Assembly: GCA_013519935.1 (NCBI GenBank)
Contig: JACDUA010000029.1
Coordinates: forward strand, 1-50,152
Source: Ectothiorhodospiraceae bacterium WFHF3C12
GTDB taxonomy: Bacteria; Pseudomonadota; Gammaproteobacteria; Nitrococcales; Nitrococcaceae
Direction: 5' to 3'
Length of the DNA: 50,152 nt
The notes beneath the pieces were generated by a model. That model saw nothing but the letters and a program-made list of their open reading frames with translations, made no database searches and was not told where the DNA came from. Below are positions 39,866-50,100 of the stretch, piece after piece (position 1 is the first letter of the stretch; each line of letters opens with the position of its first letter). Made by a program: the position numbers and the translations under genes.

Positions 39866-39900
39866 GGCGGAAGATACACGGAACCAGGCAGGCCGGATAT

Positions 39901-40629
39901 ATGGCAGAAGACCCCAAGCAACGCCCGCCGGGCGCCGCCGCCCTGTGGAAGTTCCTCTCCCGCGTCAAGGAGATCGACCGCAAGGAGGTCAGCGGCGGCG
40001 GGCTCAGCGAGGAGCTGGAGCATCTGCGGGACTGGCAGTCCCGGCGGCTGGCGTTCACCCACGCCGATCTCATGGAGAACAAGCGCTTCCGGCCGGCCAT
40101 GGACTTCTTCCTGGAGGAGCTCTACGGGCCCAAGGACTTCAGCCAGCGCGACGCCGACGTGGAGCGCATTTACCCCATCATGGTGCGGGTGCTGCCGGAC
40201 AAGGCCCTGACCAGCATCGCCCAGGCCATGGAGCTCAACGCGCTGTCCCACGATCTGGACGCGGAGCTGCTCGAACAGCTGGAAGCGCTGGGCGCCGCCC
40301 GGGACATCACCGAGGCCGCCTACACCGAGGCCTACCGGCGCTGCGACAACCACGACAGCCGGGTGCGGCAGATCGACCTGATCGAACGTCTGGGCACCCA
40401 GCTCGACCACCTGGTGCGCCACCGCTTCATCCGCACCGCGCTACGGCTTGCCCGCGGCCCCGCCCACAGCGCCGGCTTCGGCGAGCTGCAGGGGTTCCTG
40501 GAGCGCGGTTACAGCGCCTTCCATCAAATGAAGGACGGCGAGGCGTTCATCAAGACCATAGTCGAGCGCGAACGGGATCTGCTGGAGCGGATCTACGCCG
40601 GGGAGAGCCGGCCCTTCGGTATGGATTGA
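39901..40629 (+). CDS. FFLEELY-motif protein
   Basis: A 242-residue soluble helical protein with the family's naming motif in MDFFLEELYGPKDFSQRDAD (about residues 67-86), followed by ERIYPIMVRVLP. No enzyme motif is visible and the function is not established. Similar proteins occur in gammaproteobacteria. ATG 39901 is the likely start. It is divergent from the RssA-type patatin with only 35 bases between the putative starts, so the two promoters overlap or lie inside the patatin's 5' end. Confidence 0.72.
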   Translation: MAEDPKQRPPGAAALWKFLSRVKEIDRKEVSGGGLSEELEHLRDWQSRRLAFTHADLMENKRFRPAMDFFLEELYGPKDFSQRDADVERIYPIMVRVLPDKALTSIAQAMELNALSHDLDAELLEQLEALGAARDITEAAYTEAYRRCDNHDSRVRQIDLIERLGTQLDHLVRHRFIRTALRLARGPAHSAGFGELQGFLERGYSAFHQMKDGEAFIKTIVERERDLLERIYAGESRPFGMD

Positions 40630-40663
40630 GGGCCGTTTTTGAAGCTGCATCTCCGCCCCAAGA

Positions 40664-41160
40664 GCCCCTCGCCCCAGGCGGGAGAGGGGATTGGGGAGAG
40701 GGGGAAGACCCAGTCGCGGCGAGGACGCCCCTCCCACAACCGGCCGCAAGCCTCGCGGTATCAGGCGAGCTGTGGGAGGCGCGTCCCCGCGGCGATCGGT
40801 GGGCTACCGGTTCGCGGCCAGGGGCCGCTCCTACGGGGTGGGGCCACGGCACCTGTAGGAGCGGCGCAAGCCGCGATCCGGTTTATCCCGCCATCGCGCC
40901 TCGCGGCGCTCCTACAGATGTAGGTCGGCACCGGCGAAGGCTGCGCCGACGTCCCGCGCCCGGTTTGTCGGATGGCAAGCCCATCCGACCTACGCCTGAA
41001 AGCTGCATCTCCGCCCCAAGAGCCCCTCGCCCCAGGCGGGAGAGGGGATTGGGGAGAGGGGGAGAACCCATCGCGGCGGGGACGCCGCTCCCACAACGCT
41101 CGGAATGCCGCGCGGCACGGAAGGTCCTGTGGGAGGCGCGTCCCCGCGGCGACGGGTGGC
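40664..41160. repeat. Composite repeat array, reverse order
   Basis: Plus-strand order is D, C2, C1, B, A, E, D, C2, C1, all inverted, which is the exact reverse complement of the forward arrays. Approximate positions are D 40664-40705, C2 40713, C1 40770, B 40811, A 40853-40918, E 40920-40998, D 41023-41065, C2 41072 and C1 41128-41155. Two array periods in one 556-base gap between convergent genes. Confidence 0.82.
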
Positions 41161-41185
41161 CGGCGCCCCGTTTCTGGCGGGACCC

Positions 41186-41806
41186 CTACGCTACTTCGGC
41201 ACTCCCCCAGAAATTGAACCCCGCGAACCGCGGCGTTCCGGGCAGGTACATGGTCTCCAGGTGCTTGACGCGGTAGCCGGACGCCTCCAATAGCGCGGGT
41301 ATGTCGCGGTTGACGTTGCAGCCGCCGGCGATGCGCTTCCACAGCGGATTGATGCGGTTCTGAAAACGCTGCACGCGTTCGTCGGGGGCGAGACCGTGCT
41401 CGCAGAACAGCACCCGGGCGCCCGGCTTCAGGGCCGGGCGCAAGGCATACAGCGCCGAGACCGCATCCGGAATGGTGCACAGCGTGAAAGTCACCACCAG
41501 GGTGTCGATGCTGTGTCGGTCCAGCGGCATGTCTTCCGCCGTGGTGGTGAGGTATTCCACGGGGAAGCTCACCTGCCGCGCCGCCCGCTCGGCCCGGCCG
41601 CGCAGCTCCGCGGAGGGATCCACGCCGATCACCGCCTTGACCTTGTCCGGATCGTAGAAGGGCAGGTTCAGGCCCGGCCCGATTCCAAGCTCCAGCACCC
41701 GGCCTTCGGCCTCGGGCACGATCTTGCGGCGCTGGTAGCGGATGGGCTTGGAGCCGCAGGCACAGGTCAGCAGGGGTGGCAGGATGTAGCGTTCGTAGAA
41801 TCCCAT
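41186..41806 (-). CDS. SAM-dependent methyltransferase
   Basis: A 206-residue class I methyltransferase (Methyltransf_11 type) with motif I VLELGIGPGLN (37-47), VIGVDPSAEL as the acidic loop, and LKPGARVLFCEHG after it. It opens MGFYERYILPPLLTCACGSK, a typical start in small UbiE/METTL7-like methylases. The substrate is not readable. ATG 41806 is two codons into the open frame. It is divergent from the DsbA-like gene with 133 bases between. Confidence 0.8.
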   Translation of the reverse strand: MGFYERYILPPLLTCACGSKPIRYQRRKIVPEAEGRVLELGIGPGLNLPFYDPDKVKAVIGVDPSAELRGRAERAARQVSFPVEYLTTTAEDMPLDRHSIDTLVVTFTLCTIPDAVSALYALRPALKPGARVLFCEHGLAPDERVQRFQNRINPLWKRIAGGCNVNRDIPALLEASGYRVKHLETMYLPGTPRFAGFNFWGSAEVA

Positions 41807-41939
41807 GAGCAATCCGTTGAAGCGGTTTCGGGGTCTGGCGTCCCGGGCGGACGTCGCCCACTATCGCACAGACGCCCCGGGGCCGTGGTTATGATGGGGG
41901 CGTTTCGCGATCGGGCAAGCCGTTGTCAGAGGAGGAGTC

Positions 41940-42692
41940 ATGGGCGAGGCGAAGCGACGCAAAGCGCAGGGAGAGCCGCCGAAGAGCAGCCGGCGCCGGC
42001 TAAGGCGGCGGTTGCTGGGCGGCACGGTGACCGCGGTGGTCGTGGCGGTGCTGATCGGGCTCTACTACGTGCTGACGACGCCCGGCGTCGCGCCCGTGGA
42101 CGATCTGCCCACCGCGGCGGCGGATGCGCCGCTGTTCCCCGCGACCCTGGACCGCTTCGGCGTGAGCATCGGCGATGCGGATGCGCCGGTAACGGTGCGG
42201 GAGTTCGCCGACTACCAGTGTCCGGCATGCGCGCGCCTGGCACCGATCATGGAGCGATTCCGCGAGGAATACGTCGAGACCGGCAAGGTCCGGTTCGTGT
42301 TCTTCGATTTCCCCCTGGAGCAGCACGACAACGCCGTGCCCGCCGCCATGGCCGCCCGCTGCGCCGGCGATCAGGACGCCTACTGGGCCATGCACGAGCG
42401 GCTCTACGACGCCCAGTCCACCTGGGCCGAGACCAACGACCCCATGACCCGGTTCGCCGACTACGCGGCGGCGCTGGATCTGGATACCGATATGTTCAAC
42501 CGCTGCATGCTGAGCGGGCGCCACCGCGAGGCGGTGACCAACAGCCGCGAGGCGGGCGCGCGGATGCGCGTGCCGCGCACGCCGACCATCTACGTGGACA
42601 ACATTCGCCTGACCCAGCCGGGCTGGTATCAGCTCTCCGGTGTGGTGGAGCGGGAGCTGGGGAAGGCACGGACCGCTGAGGCATCCGAATAA
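41940..42692 (+). CDS. Membrane-anchored DsbA-like thiol oxidoreductase
   Basis: A 250-residue protein. A basic N-terminus (KRRKAQGEPPKSSRRRLRRR) precedes one membrane segment at about residues 26-46, and a thioredoxin-fold domain follows. The active site is YQCPACARL with Cys94 and Cys97, and the cis-Pro loop is VPRTPTIYVD. Its architecture resembles DsbA/BdbD-like proteins anchored in the inner membrane with the domain in the periplasm. GGAGGAG precedes the ATG at 41940. It is followed 29 bases on by the cyclase-family gene and probably co-transcribed. Confidence 0.85.
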   Translation: MGEAKRRKAQGEPPKSSRRRLRRRLLGGTVTAVVVAVLIGLYYVLTTPGVAPVDDLPTAAADAPLFPATLDRFGVSIGDADAPVTVREFADYQCPACARLAPIMERFREEYVETGKVRFVFFDFPLEQHDNAVPAAMAARCAGDQDAYWAMHERLYDAQSTWAETNDPMTRFADYAAALDLDTDMFNRCMLSGRHREAVTNSREAGARMRVPRTPTIYVDNIRLTQPGWYQLSGVVERELGKARTAEASE

Positions 42693-42721
42693 CACTCACG
42701 CAACGACGAGGGGGACAACGC

Positions 42722-43747
42722 ATGCGCTGGAAGCATCGCCCGGAAGGGTCCAACTGGGGGGATTTCGGGCCGGACGACGAGCGGGGCCGAATCAACCTGC
42801 TGACGCCGGAGAAGGTCCTGCAGGGCGTCGCGGAGGTGCGCGCCGGGCGCAGCTTCTGCCTGAGCCTGCCCCTGGATTACCCCGGCGGCAACGACATGCT
42901 GCCCTTCCGTTTCCCGCCCCGGCATTTCGCCGCCCCGCGGGACGGCGGGCACAACTTCAACTTCCCGCTGCAACAGTCGAAGCCGCAGTTCACCGACGTG
43001 GTCAGCGACGACGCCGTGTTGCTCTACACCCAGTATTCCACCCAGTGGGACAGCCTGGCCCACGTGGGTAGCCACTTCGACGCCGATGGCGATGGCGAGG
43101 CCGAGCCCGTGTACTACAACGGCTGGCGCGCGGGCGATGACGTGGTCGGCCCGTCCGGGGAGGCCCATGACGGCCTGGTGGAAGGCAGCTACGCCCACCG
43201 CCTGGGCATCGACCGCATGGCGGAGAGCGCCGTCCAGGGCCGGGGAGTCATGATCGACCTGGAGAAGCGCTTCGGCGAGGAGCGGGTACTGGTCGACTAC
43301 GAGACGCTGATGGACGTTTGCCGCGAGGACGGCGTGGAGGTGGAGCCGGGCGACATGGTGTGCTTCTACACCGGCTTCGGCGACGTGGTGCTGTCCATGA
43401 ACAGGCAGCCGGACAAGGACCGCCTGCACGGCGCCTGCGCCGTTCTGGACGGGCGCGATCCGAAGCTGCGCCAGTGGGTGAGCGATTCCCAGGTCAGCGT
43501 GCTGATCTCCGACAACTTCGCCGTGGAGGCCTATCCCGCCCGCCAGGCGGAGGGCCGATGCGCCGCGCTGCCTTTGCACGAGCACTGCCTGTTCAAGCTG
43601 GGCGTACACCTGGGCGAGCTGTGGTACCTCACCGAGCTGGCCCATTGGCTGCGGGAGAATGACCGGTACCGGTTCCTGCTGACCGCACCGCCCCTGCGGC
43701 TGCCCGGCGCCGTGGGCTCGCCGGCCACGCCGGTGGCCACGGTGTAG
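42722..43747 (+). CDS. Cyclase-family (kynurenine formamidase-like) metal hydrolase
   Basis: A 341-residue cyclase-superfamily protein. The metal-binding motif is AHVGSHFDADGDG (His114, His118, Asp120), a Ser-for-Thr version of HxGTHxD. RGVMIDLEK and VEPGDMVCFYTGFGDVV in the second half match the fold, and LPLHEHCLFKLGVHLGELWY (about 280-299) is the conserved C-terminal block. Members hydrolyse cyclic or formyl amides and esters. GAGGGGG lies 8 bases before ATG 42722. It is likely in one transcript with the DsbA-like gene, though no functional link is evident. Confidence 0.83.
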   Translation: MRWKHRPEGSNWGDFGPDDERGRINLLTPEKVLQGVAEVRAGRSFCLSLPLDYPGGNDMLPFRFPPRHFAAPRDGGHNFNFPLQQSKPQFTDVVSDDAVLLYTQYSTQWDSLAHVGSHFDADGDGEAEPVYYNGWRAGDDVVGPSGEAHDGLVEGSYAHRLGIDRMAESAVQGRGVMIDLEKRFGEERVLVDYETLMDVCREDGVEVEPGDMVCFYTGFGDVVLSMNRQPDKDRLHGACAVLDGRDPKLRQWVSDSQVSVLISDNFAVEAYPARQAEGRCAALPLHEHCLFKLGVHLGELWYLTELAHWLRENDRYRFLLTAPPLRLPGAVGSPATPVATV

Positions 43748-43793
43748 GCCGGCTGCGCGGCACAGGCCACGACGGGAGCGGGTGAAGGCGATT

Positions 43794-44288
43794 CGCGGCG
43801 AGGACGCCGCTCCCACAACACAATGCCAGCGAGTGCCGCCATAGGACTGTGGGAGGCGCGTCCCCGCGGCGAACGGCGGCCTACCGGTTCGCGGCCCGGG
43901 GCCGCTCCTACGGGGTGTGTCCACGGCACCTGTAGGAGCGGCGCAAGCCGCGATCCGCCGTCCAGTCGATACCCAACCATCGCGCCTTGCGGCGCTCCTA
44001 CACGGGCCTGGTGACCCGAAGTGACCGTAGGTCGGCACCGGCGAAGCCGGCGCCGACAGCCCGCGCCTGGATGTCGGATGGCAAGCCCCTCCGACCGACC
44101 GCCGACGCCCCAAAAAGCCCCTCTCCCCTCGCGGGAGAGGGGTTGGGGAGAGGGGGAAGACCCAATCGCGGCGAGGACGCCCCTCCCACAACCGGCCGCA
44201 AGCCTCGCGGTATCAGGCGAGCTGTGGGAGGCGCGTCCCCGCGGCGACAGGTGGGCCACCGGTTCGCGGCCCGGGGCCGCTCCTACGG
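43794..44288. repeat. Composite repeat array, reverse order
   Basis: Plus-strand order is C2, C1, B, A, E, D, C2, C1, B, inverted. Approximate positions are C2 43794, C1 43848, B 43888, A 43930-44001, E 44026-44097, D 44117-44155, C2 44165, C1 44221 and B 44262-44288. It fills the gap between the cyclase gene and the convergent lipoprotein gene. Confidence 0.82.
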
Positions 44289-44311
44289 GATTCGGGGGCG
44301 GGTGTTGGGAG

Positions 44312-44974
44312 TCACGGCTGGTAACGCACTGCCCGCAGGAGTCCTTCCGCGCCGACGTCCGGCACGATCAGCAATCGGTGGGCGCGGTACATGCCTGCGT
44401 TGGACTCGTCGTGGAGCCAGACCAGCCAGTCGGGCCGGTTGTTATCGTCCAGGTGGCCCACGGCCACCGTGCGCAGTTCCAGGACCCAGTCCCGAGCGTC
44501 CGCCACCACGCCGTGCTCGGTGACGGCCACGCGAAGGCCCTCGATCTCATCCAGGGTGGGCCCGGCGCCTTCCAGCGTGCGGCTGACCGAGGACTGGAAG
44601 CTGCCAAGGTCCAGACGGCTTTTCAGGGCCTCGCCGTAGTCATCGGGCCGGTAGTCGTCCTTCTCGAGTGGGCGGGCGTCCTTGAGCGCTGCCATGGTGT
44701 CGCAGACCAGATACTGGGCGGGCGTGATCCGGGAGTTCACGTCCCCGGCCACCTCGGGGTGGCCGCCGGCTTCCAGGTAGGCCACGCAGTTGTCCACCGA
44801 GCGGCCCGAGCTCATGACCAGCGGCGCGCGTCCCCGGCGCATGGTGTACTCACCCGCCTCGTATGCGTCCGCCAGACGTTCGTTGAGAATGAAGCTGTCC
44901 CGGTTGCCGGAAAGGCCGAGGGTGGAGCAGGCCGTCAGCAACAGGGGCAGCAACAGCAACGTGGTCCGAAGCAA
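44312..44974 (-). CDS. Lipoprotein of unknown function
   Basis: A 220-residue protein whose signal peptide MLRTTLLLLPLLLTAC ends in lipobox LTAC with Cys16. The mature part includes RDSFILNERLADAYEAGEYT (about 27-46) and LVWLHDESNAGMYRAHRLL near the end. No catalytic motif is recognised. The TTG at 44974 is chosen because GGGAGGA sits just upstream. The ATG at 44992 has no ribosome site and would add a non-signal MIREDS. It is probably sorted to the outer membrane. Confidence 0.7.
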   Translation of the reverse strand: MLRTTLLLLPLLLTACSTLGLSGNRDSFILNERLADAYEAGEYTMRRGRAPLVMSSGRSVDNCVAYLEAGGHPEVAGDVNSRITPAQYLVCDTMAALKDARPLEKDDYRPDDYGEALKSRLDLGSFQSSVSRTLEGAGPTLDEIEGLRVAVTEHGVVADARDWVLELRTVAVGHLDDNNRPDWLVWLHDESNAGMYRAHRLLIVPDVGAEGLLRAVRYQP

Positions 44975-45072
44975 GGAGTCCTCCCGGATCATGCGTTCGT
45001 GGGCTGCGCACACGATAGCGCATCGGGAAACGCCCGTCCCTCGGTGTCTGCCAACAGGAGAAGCTTGGCGCC

Positions 45073-45735
45073 GTGGGAGCGGCGTCCTCGCCGCGATTGC
45101 TTCTTCCGCCTCTCCGTGGCCCCTCTCCCGCCACGGGATAGGGGTTTGTTCGGGGCACCAGGCCTGTGTAGGAGCGCCGCGAGGCGCGATGGCTGGGTGT
45201 CGACTCGATGGCGGATCGCGGCTTGCGCCCGCGCCTACAGGTGCCGCGGCCCCTCCCGTAGGAGCGGCCCCTGGCCGCGAACCGGCAGCCCACCCATCGC
45301 CGCGGGGACGCGCCTCCCACAGCTCGCCCGATACCGCGTCGCTTGCGGCCGGTTGTGGGAGGGGCGTCCTCGCCGCGATTGGGTCTTCCCCCTCTCCCCA
45401 ACCCCTCTCCCGCGAGGGGCGAGGGGTTTTTTGGGGCGTCAGCGGTCGGTCGGATCGGCTTGCCATCCGACATCCAGGCGCGGGCTGTCGGCGCCGGCTT
45501 CGCCGGTGCCGACCTACAGGTGTAGGAGCGCCGCAAGGCGCGATGGTTGGGTGTCGACTCGACAACGGATCGCGGCTTGCGCCGCTCCTACAGGTGCCGT
45601 CGACACACCCCGCAGGAGCGGCCCCCGGGCCGCGAGCCGGTGGCCCATCTATCGCCGCGGGGACGCGCCTCCCAAAGCTTGCCTGATACCGCGTGGCTTG
45701 CGGCCGGTTGTGGGAGGGGTGTCCTCGCCGCGAAA
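45073..45735. repeat. Composite repeat array, forward order, two periods
   Basis: Approximate positions are C2 45073, D 45118, A 45166-45241, B 45258, C1 45296, C2 45353, D 45390-45429, E 45447-45517, A 45521-45592, B 45609, C1 45653 and C2 45708-45735. The first period lacks E; the second is complete. It is the longest array in the window and fills the gap before the SbcD-like gene. No gene was found in 44975-45832. Confidence 0.84.
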
Positions 45736-45832
45736 TCGCGCCGGCAGGTGCGCGTATGGCACCAACCCCGGTACCATCGGGCGCGGACGGCCCCCGTGGG
45801 CGGATTGGCCGAGAAAAGGACATAGCTAGCGC

Positions 45833-47113
45833 ATGGCCCTGAGAATACTGGCAGTGGGTGACATTCATCTGGGCCGGCGGCCCTCGCGGCTGCCGCAGGC
45901 TCTGGCCGAGCGCGCGCGGGATCTGGGCCCGGCCGGTGCCTGGGGCCGCACGGTGGAGGTCGCCATCGGCCAGGGCGTGGACGCGGTCGTCCTGGCCGGA
46001 GACGTCATCGAGCGCGACGAGGACTTCTACGAGGGCTACCGCGAGCTGCAGTCCGGGGTCAGCCACCTCACCGACGCCGGCATTCGGGTGCTTGGCGTCG
46101 TCGGCAACCACGACGTGCGGGTGCTGCCGCGCCTGGCCGCGCAGATTCCGGAATTTCACCTGCTGGGCCAGGGCGGTGTGTGGGAGGCCGTGGACCTCGG
46201 CGACGATGGCGAGCCGCTGACGCTCTGGGGCTGGTCCTTCCCCCAGGAGCGGGTTCCGAACAGCCCGGTCGCGGACACGCGCTTCGACCGGCGTGACGGC
46301 CCCAACCTGGGGCTGCTCCACTGCGACCGCGACCAGCCCGGCAGTCCCTACGCCCCGGTCTCCAGCGCCGAGCTGCGCGCCGCCGGTCTGGACGGGTGGC
46401 TGTTGGGTCATATCCACGCTCCGGACGCGCTGACCGCCCGGGATCCTTCTGGCTACCTGGGCTCGCTGACGGGCATGGACCCCGGCGAGCCGGGAGCCCA
46501 CGGCCCCTGGCTCATCACCGTGGAACGGGGCCGCATCAGCGAAGTGGCGCAGCAGGTGCTGGCCCCCCTGCACTGGGCGCCGGTGGAGCTGGACCTCACC
46601 GGCATCGAGGCCGCTGAATCCGCCCAGACGTTGCTGCTGGAACGGGTGCGGCAGCTCGACGAGACTCTGAATGCCACCACCCGGCCCCCGGCGGCGGCGG
46701 GCCTGCGGGTGCGTCTGACCGGCCGCACCGGGCTCGGCGACGAAGCGGCGGCCCTGTTCGGCGAGACGGAACGGGAACAGGTCTATAGCGGCAGTAGTGG
46801 TTGCCACTACTTCATCGAACGGCTGGCGGTGGAGACCCGCCCGGAGATTGCGCTGACGGAGCTGGCCGGCCGCGCCGATCCACCCGGGTTGCTGGCCCGG
46901 CGCCTGCTGTTGCTGGACCGCCCCGCCGACGATCCGGACCGGCAGGCGCTGCTGGCGCAGGCGCGGCAGCGGCTGGATCCGGTCCACCGCGACCCGCGCT
47001 GGCAGGCCCTGGGAGGCGGGGAGCTGGATGACGAGGCAGCCGCCGAGTGGCTGCGCCGCTCCGGCACGCGGTTGCTGGAGCGCATGCTCGCCCAGCGGGA
47101 GGACGCGGCGTGA
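45833..47113 (+). CDS. SbcD/YhaO-like metallophosphoesterase
   Basis: A 426-residue calcineurin-like phosphoesterase. Metal-binding motifs in order are GDIHLG (Asp10, His12), AGDVIE (Asp57), VGNHDV (Asn92, His93), LLHCDRD and LLGHIHAPD. This is the Mre11/SbcD fold, which makes DNA double-strand-break exonucleases and endonucleases. About 200 residues of unassigned C-terminus may bind the partner ATPase. Its stop overlaps the GTG start of the next gene (GTGA), the tight coupling expected for an SbcCD or YhaON pair. ATG 45833 begins directly at the conserved MALRILAVGDIH. Confidence 0.87.
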   Translation: MALRILAVGDIHLGRRPSRLPQALAERARDLGPAGAWGRTVEVAIGQGVDAVVLAGDVIERDEDFYEGYRELQSGVSHLTDAGIRVLGVVGNHDVRVLPRLAAQIPEFHLLGQGGVWEAVDLGDDGEPLTLWGWSFPQERVPNSPVADTRFDRRDGPNLGLLHCDRDQPGSPYAPVSSAELRAAGLDGWLLGHIHAPDALTARDPSGYLGSLTGMDPGEPGAHGPWLITVERGRISEVAQQVLAPLHWAPVELDLTGIEAAESAQTLLLERVRQLDETLNATTRPPAAAGLRVRLTGRTGLGDEAAALFGETEREQVYSGSSGCHYFIERLAVETRPEIALTELAGRADPPGLLARRLLLLDRPADDPDRQALLAQARQRLDPVHRDPRWQALGGGELDDEAAAEWLRRSGTRLLERMLAQREDAA

Positions 47114-50100
47114 GGCTCCTGCGGCTGGAAATCCAGACCCTGCCCGGCATCGAGCCGGGTTTCGCCGTGGAGGACATCGATGCCGGCGTGAACCTCGTCA
47201 CCGGTCCCAACGCCATCGGCAAGAGCAGCCTCGTCCGCGCCCTGCGGTACCTGGTGGGCGGCGTGCAATCGGGCGACCCCCGCGCCGTAGCGGTCAGCGC
47301 CGTATTCGCGGACGCCGACGGCGGACAGTGGCAGGCCCGGCGCACGGGGACTCAGCTGGAGTGGACCCGGGAGGGCCGCGCCACCGAGCCGCCGCGGTTG
47401 CCCGGGCGGGATCAGCTGCACTGCTACTGGCTGTCCATGGAGGACCTGCTGGACGCCGATGACCCGGACCGGGCCCTGGTGGAGGAGCTGCGCACGGCGC
47501 TCGCCGGCGGTTACAACCTCGCCGCCCTGCGCGAGGCACCGGGCTTGCGGGTGGGTCCGAAGATCGGCCAGGCCGAGGCAAGGCGCGTGCAGTCCGCGGA
47601 TCGTTCGCTACGGGATGTGGAAGCGGATTACGCCGCTTTGCGACGGGACGAGGACGGTCTGCCGGAGCTGGAGCGGCGCATCGAGACAGCCCGCCGGGCG
47701 AGAGATCTCGCGGCACGGCTGGATCAGGCCCTCAGCCTGCTGGATGTCCGCTCCAACCGGCGCGAGGCGGAGGTGGCCGTGGCCGCTTTCCCGGCGCAGA
47801 TGGCGCAGCTGCGCGGCGACGAGCTGCAGCGGCTGGACCGGTTCGCGGCCCGGCGCCGGGAGCTAAATGCCGCGCTGGAGACGGCCCGGACCCGGCGCGC
47901 GGACGCGGAGGCGCTGCTCAGAGACACGGGTCTGGAAAGCGAGCGGCCCGCCGGGGATGCCCTGGAGGCCGAACGCGGTCGTCTGGAACGGGCGCGTAGC
48001 AACCGGGACCGGCTCGCCGACCGCCGCGGCCAGCTCGAGCAGGACGAGGCCGCCGAGGCCCAGGCGCTGGCGGCCCTGGGCGGTTCCTCGGCTCCGCCCG
48101 ACCTTTCTCCCGAACAGATCTCCGAGGCCGGTACGCTGGCCCGCCAGATCCATGGACGGGAGACCGAGGCAAATGAGATCGCCGCGCGAATCGAGGCCGC
48201 GCCGGAAGCGCCCTCGGAACAGTCCCTGCTGAGCCATGCCGGGGCCGTGGAAGCGCTGACGGCCTGGCTGTCCGCCGCCGGGCAGAAGCGCCCGCCCGCC
48301 GCCGCCCTTTGGCTCGCGGCGCTGGGTGCTCTGGTTGCCGCCGGTGCGGGCAGCTGGCCCATGCTCGAGTCTCTTTTCGCCGGTGAGCTGGATGCCCTGG
48401 CGGCGGCCCTGAATAACGGCTTCTCCCGCGTCTGGGTGGCAGTGGCCGGGGGTGTGCTGGGGATCGCCGGGGTGGTCTGGGTCGCCCTGCACCGGGACGA
48501 CACGGAGGTGGAGACGGCACGGACGCGTTTTGCCGAGACCGGCCTGGAGCCGCCGGCGGAATGGACGCGCGCCGCGGTGCAGGCCCGGCTGGAAGAGCTG
48601 GCGTCGGCCCGGGCGGCGCTATACCGGGACCAGAGTCAGGCCCAGTACGCCGAAGCCCAGCAACGCCAGCTGGACCGGGTGCGCGAGGCCCTCGCGGCCC
48701 TGGAGTCCCGGCGCCGGGCCCTGGCCGAACGGCTGGGTTTCAATCCGGCGCTCACCGCCCAGGGACTGGATCATTTCGTGCGCCTGGTCAGCGAATACCA
48801 GCAGGCGGCCGCGCGCCGTCGCGCCACCGCCGCGAAAGTGGCGCGCCTGCAAGCGGAGGTGGACGATGCCGGAGCGCGGGTTGGGCGCTTGCTCGCCCAG
48901 TGGCGGGTGGACGCGGACGACTCCATCGAGGGTCTGACGGCCGCCCTGGCCGGTCTGGCCGAGCGCAGCCGGCGTGCCGAAGGGGCCGAGGATGACGTCC
49001 GGCACCATGCCCGGGAGGCCGAGCAGCTGGCGGAGTCCCTGCGGGCGCTGGAGTCCGAGGAAGCCGATCTTTACCGCGAGGTGGGGCTGGAACCGGGGGC
49101 GCGCCGCGAGCTTGAGGCGCTGTGCGAGCGCCTCGAGGCGTGGCGTGAACGCCAGCGCGCGCTGGAGACGGCCCGCATACGCGAGGAGCAGCGCCGCGAG
49201 GCGCTGGCCGGGGCGGAGGATCTGCTGGCCCGGGTGGAGGAGGAAGACCGCGAGGGCCTGGAGCGGGAACGCGAGCGCGCCGTCGCCGACGCCGCGGCGC
49301 TGGAAACGCTGCGCGACCAGCGTACCGCGATCCGGACCCGGCTGGACGTGGCCGGCCGGGACCAGCAGCTGGAGCGCACCCTGGCCGACCGGGACGCGGC
49401 GCTGGACGCGCTGCAGGACCGTTACGAGGAGCAGCTGTTCGCCGAGGCGGGCTGGTTCCTGCTGGATACGGTGGAATGCGAGCACCGCAGCGAGCATGAA
49501 CCGGCGGTGCTGCGGGATGCCCGGGACCGTCTGCAGCGCTTCACCCATCATGACTGGGACCTGGAGCTGGACGATGACCAGGGGTTCATGGCCCGCGACC
49601 TGCGCCGCAACGAGCGCCGGACACTGGCGGAGCTGTCGTCGGGAACCCGCATGCAGCTATTGCTGGCCGTGCGTCTGGCCTGGACCCGCCGCATCGAGCA
49701 GGGTGGGACGGCGCTGCCGCTGTTTCTCGACGAGGCCCTGACCACCGCCGACGAGCAGCGCTTCGACGCCGTGGCGCGCAGCCTGGCCACGCTGGCCGCC
49801 GACGAGGACCGGCAGGTCTTCTACCTCAGTGCCCGCCAGCACGAGCTCGCCCTGTGGGAACGGGCGACCGGACAGCGGCCGCATCACGTCGACCTGGCAG
49901 CGGTCCGGTTCGGCCAGGGCGCCAAGGCCGCCGCCCTGCGGTTGCCGGAGCCCCGTCGCCTTCCGCCGCCGGGCGACCAGGCCCCCGAGGCCTACGCCGA
50001 GCGTCTGGGCGTACCGCCCGTGGAGCCCCGCCGCGATCCCGGCGAGCTGCATCTGTTTCATCTGCTTCGGGACGATCTGACGCTGCTCCATCGGCTGATG

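Noticed and set aside
44312-46987. 891-codon minus-strand frame joining the lipoprotein to sequence opposite the SbcD-like gene
   Set aside because: Only the last 220 codons have a signal peptide, ribosome site and plausible composition; the rest runs through repeats and antisense sequence.
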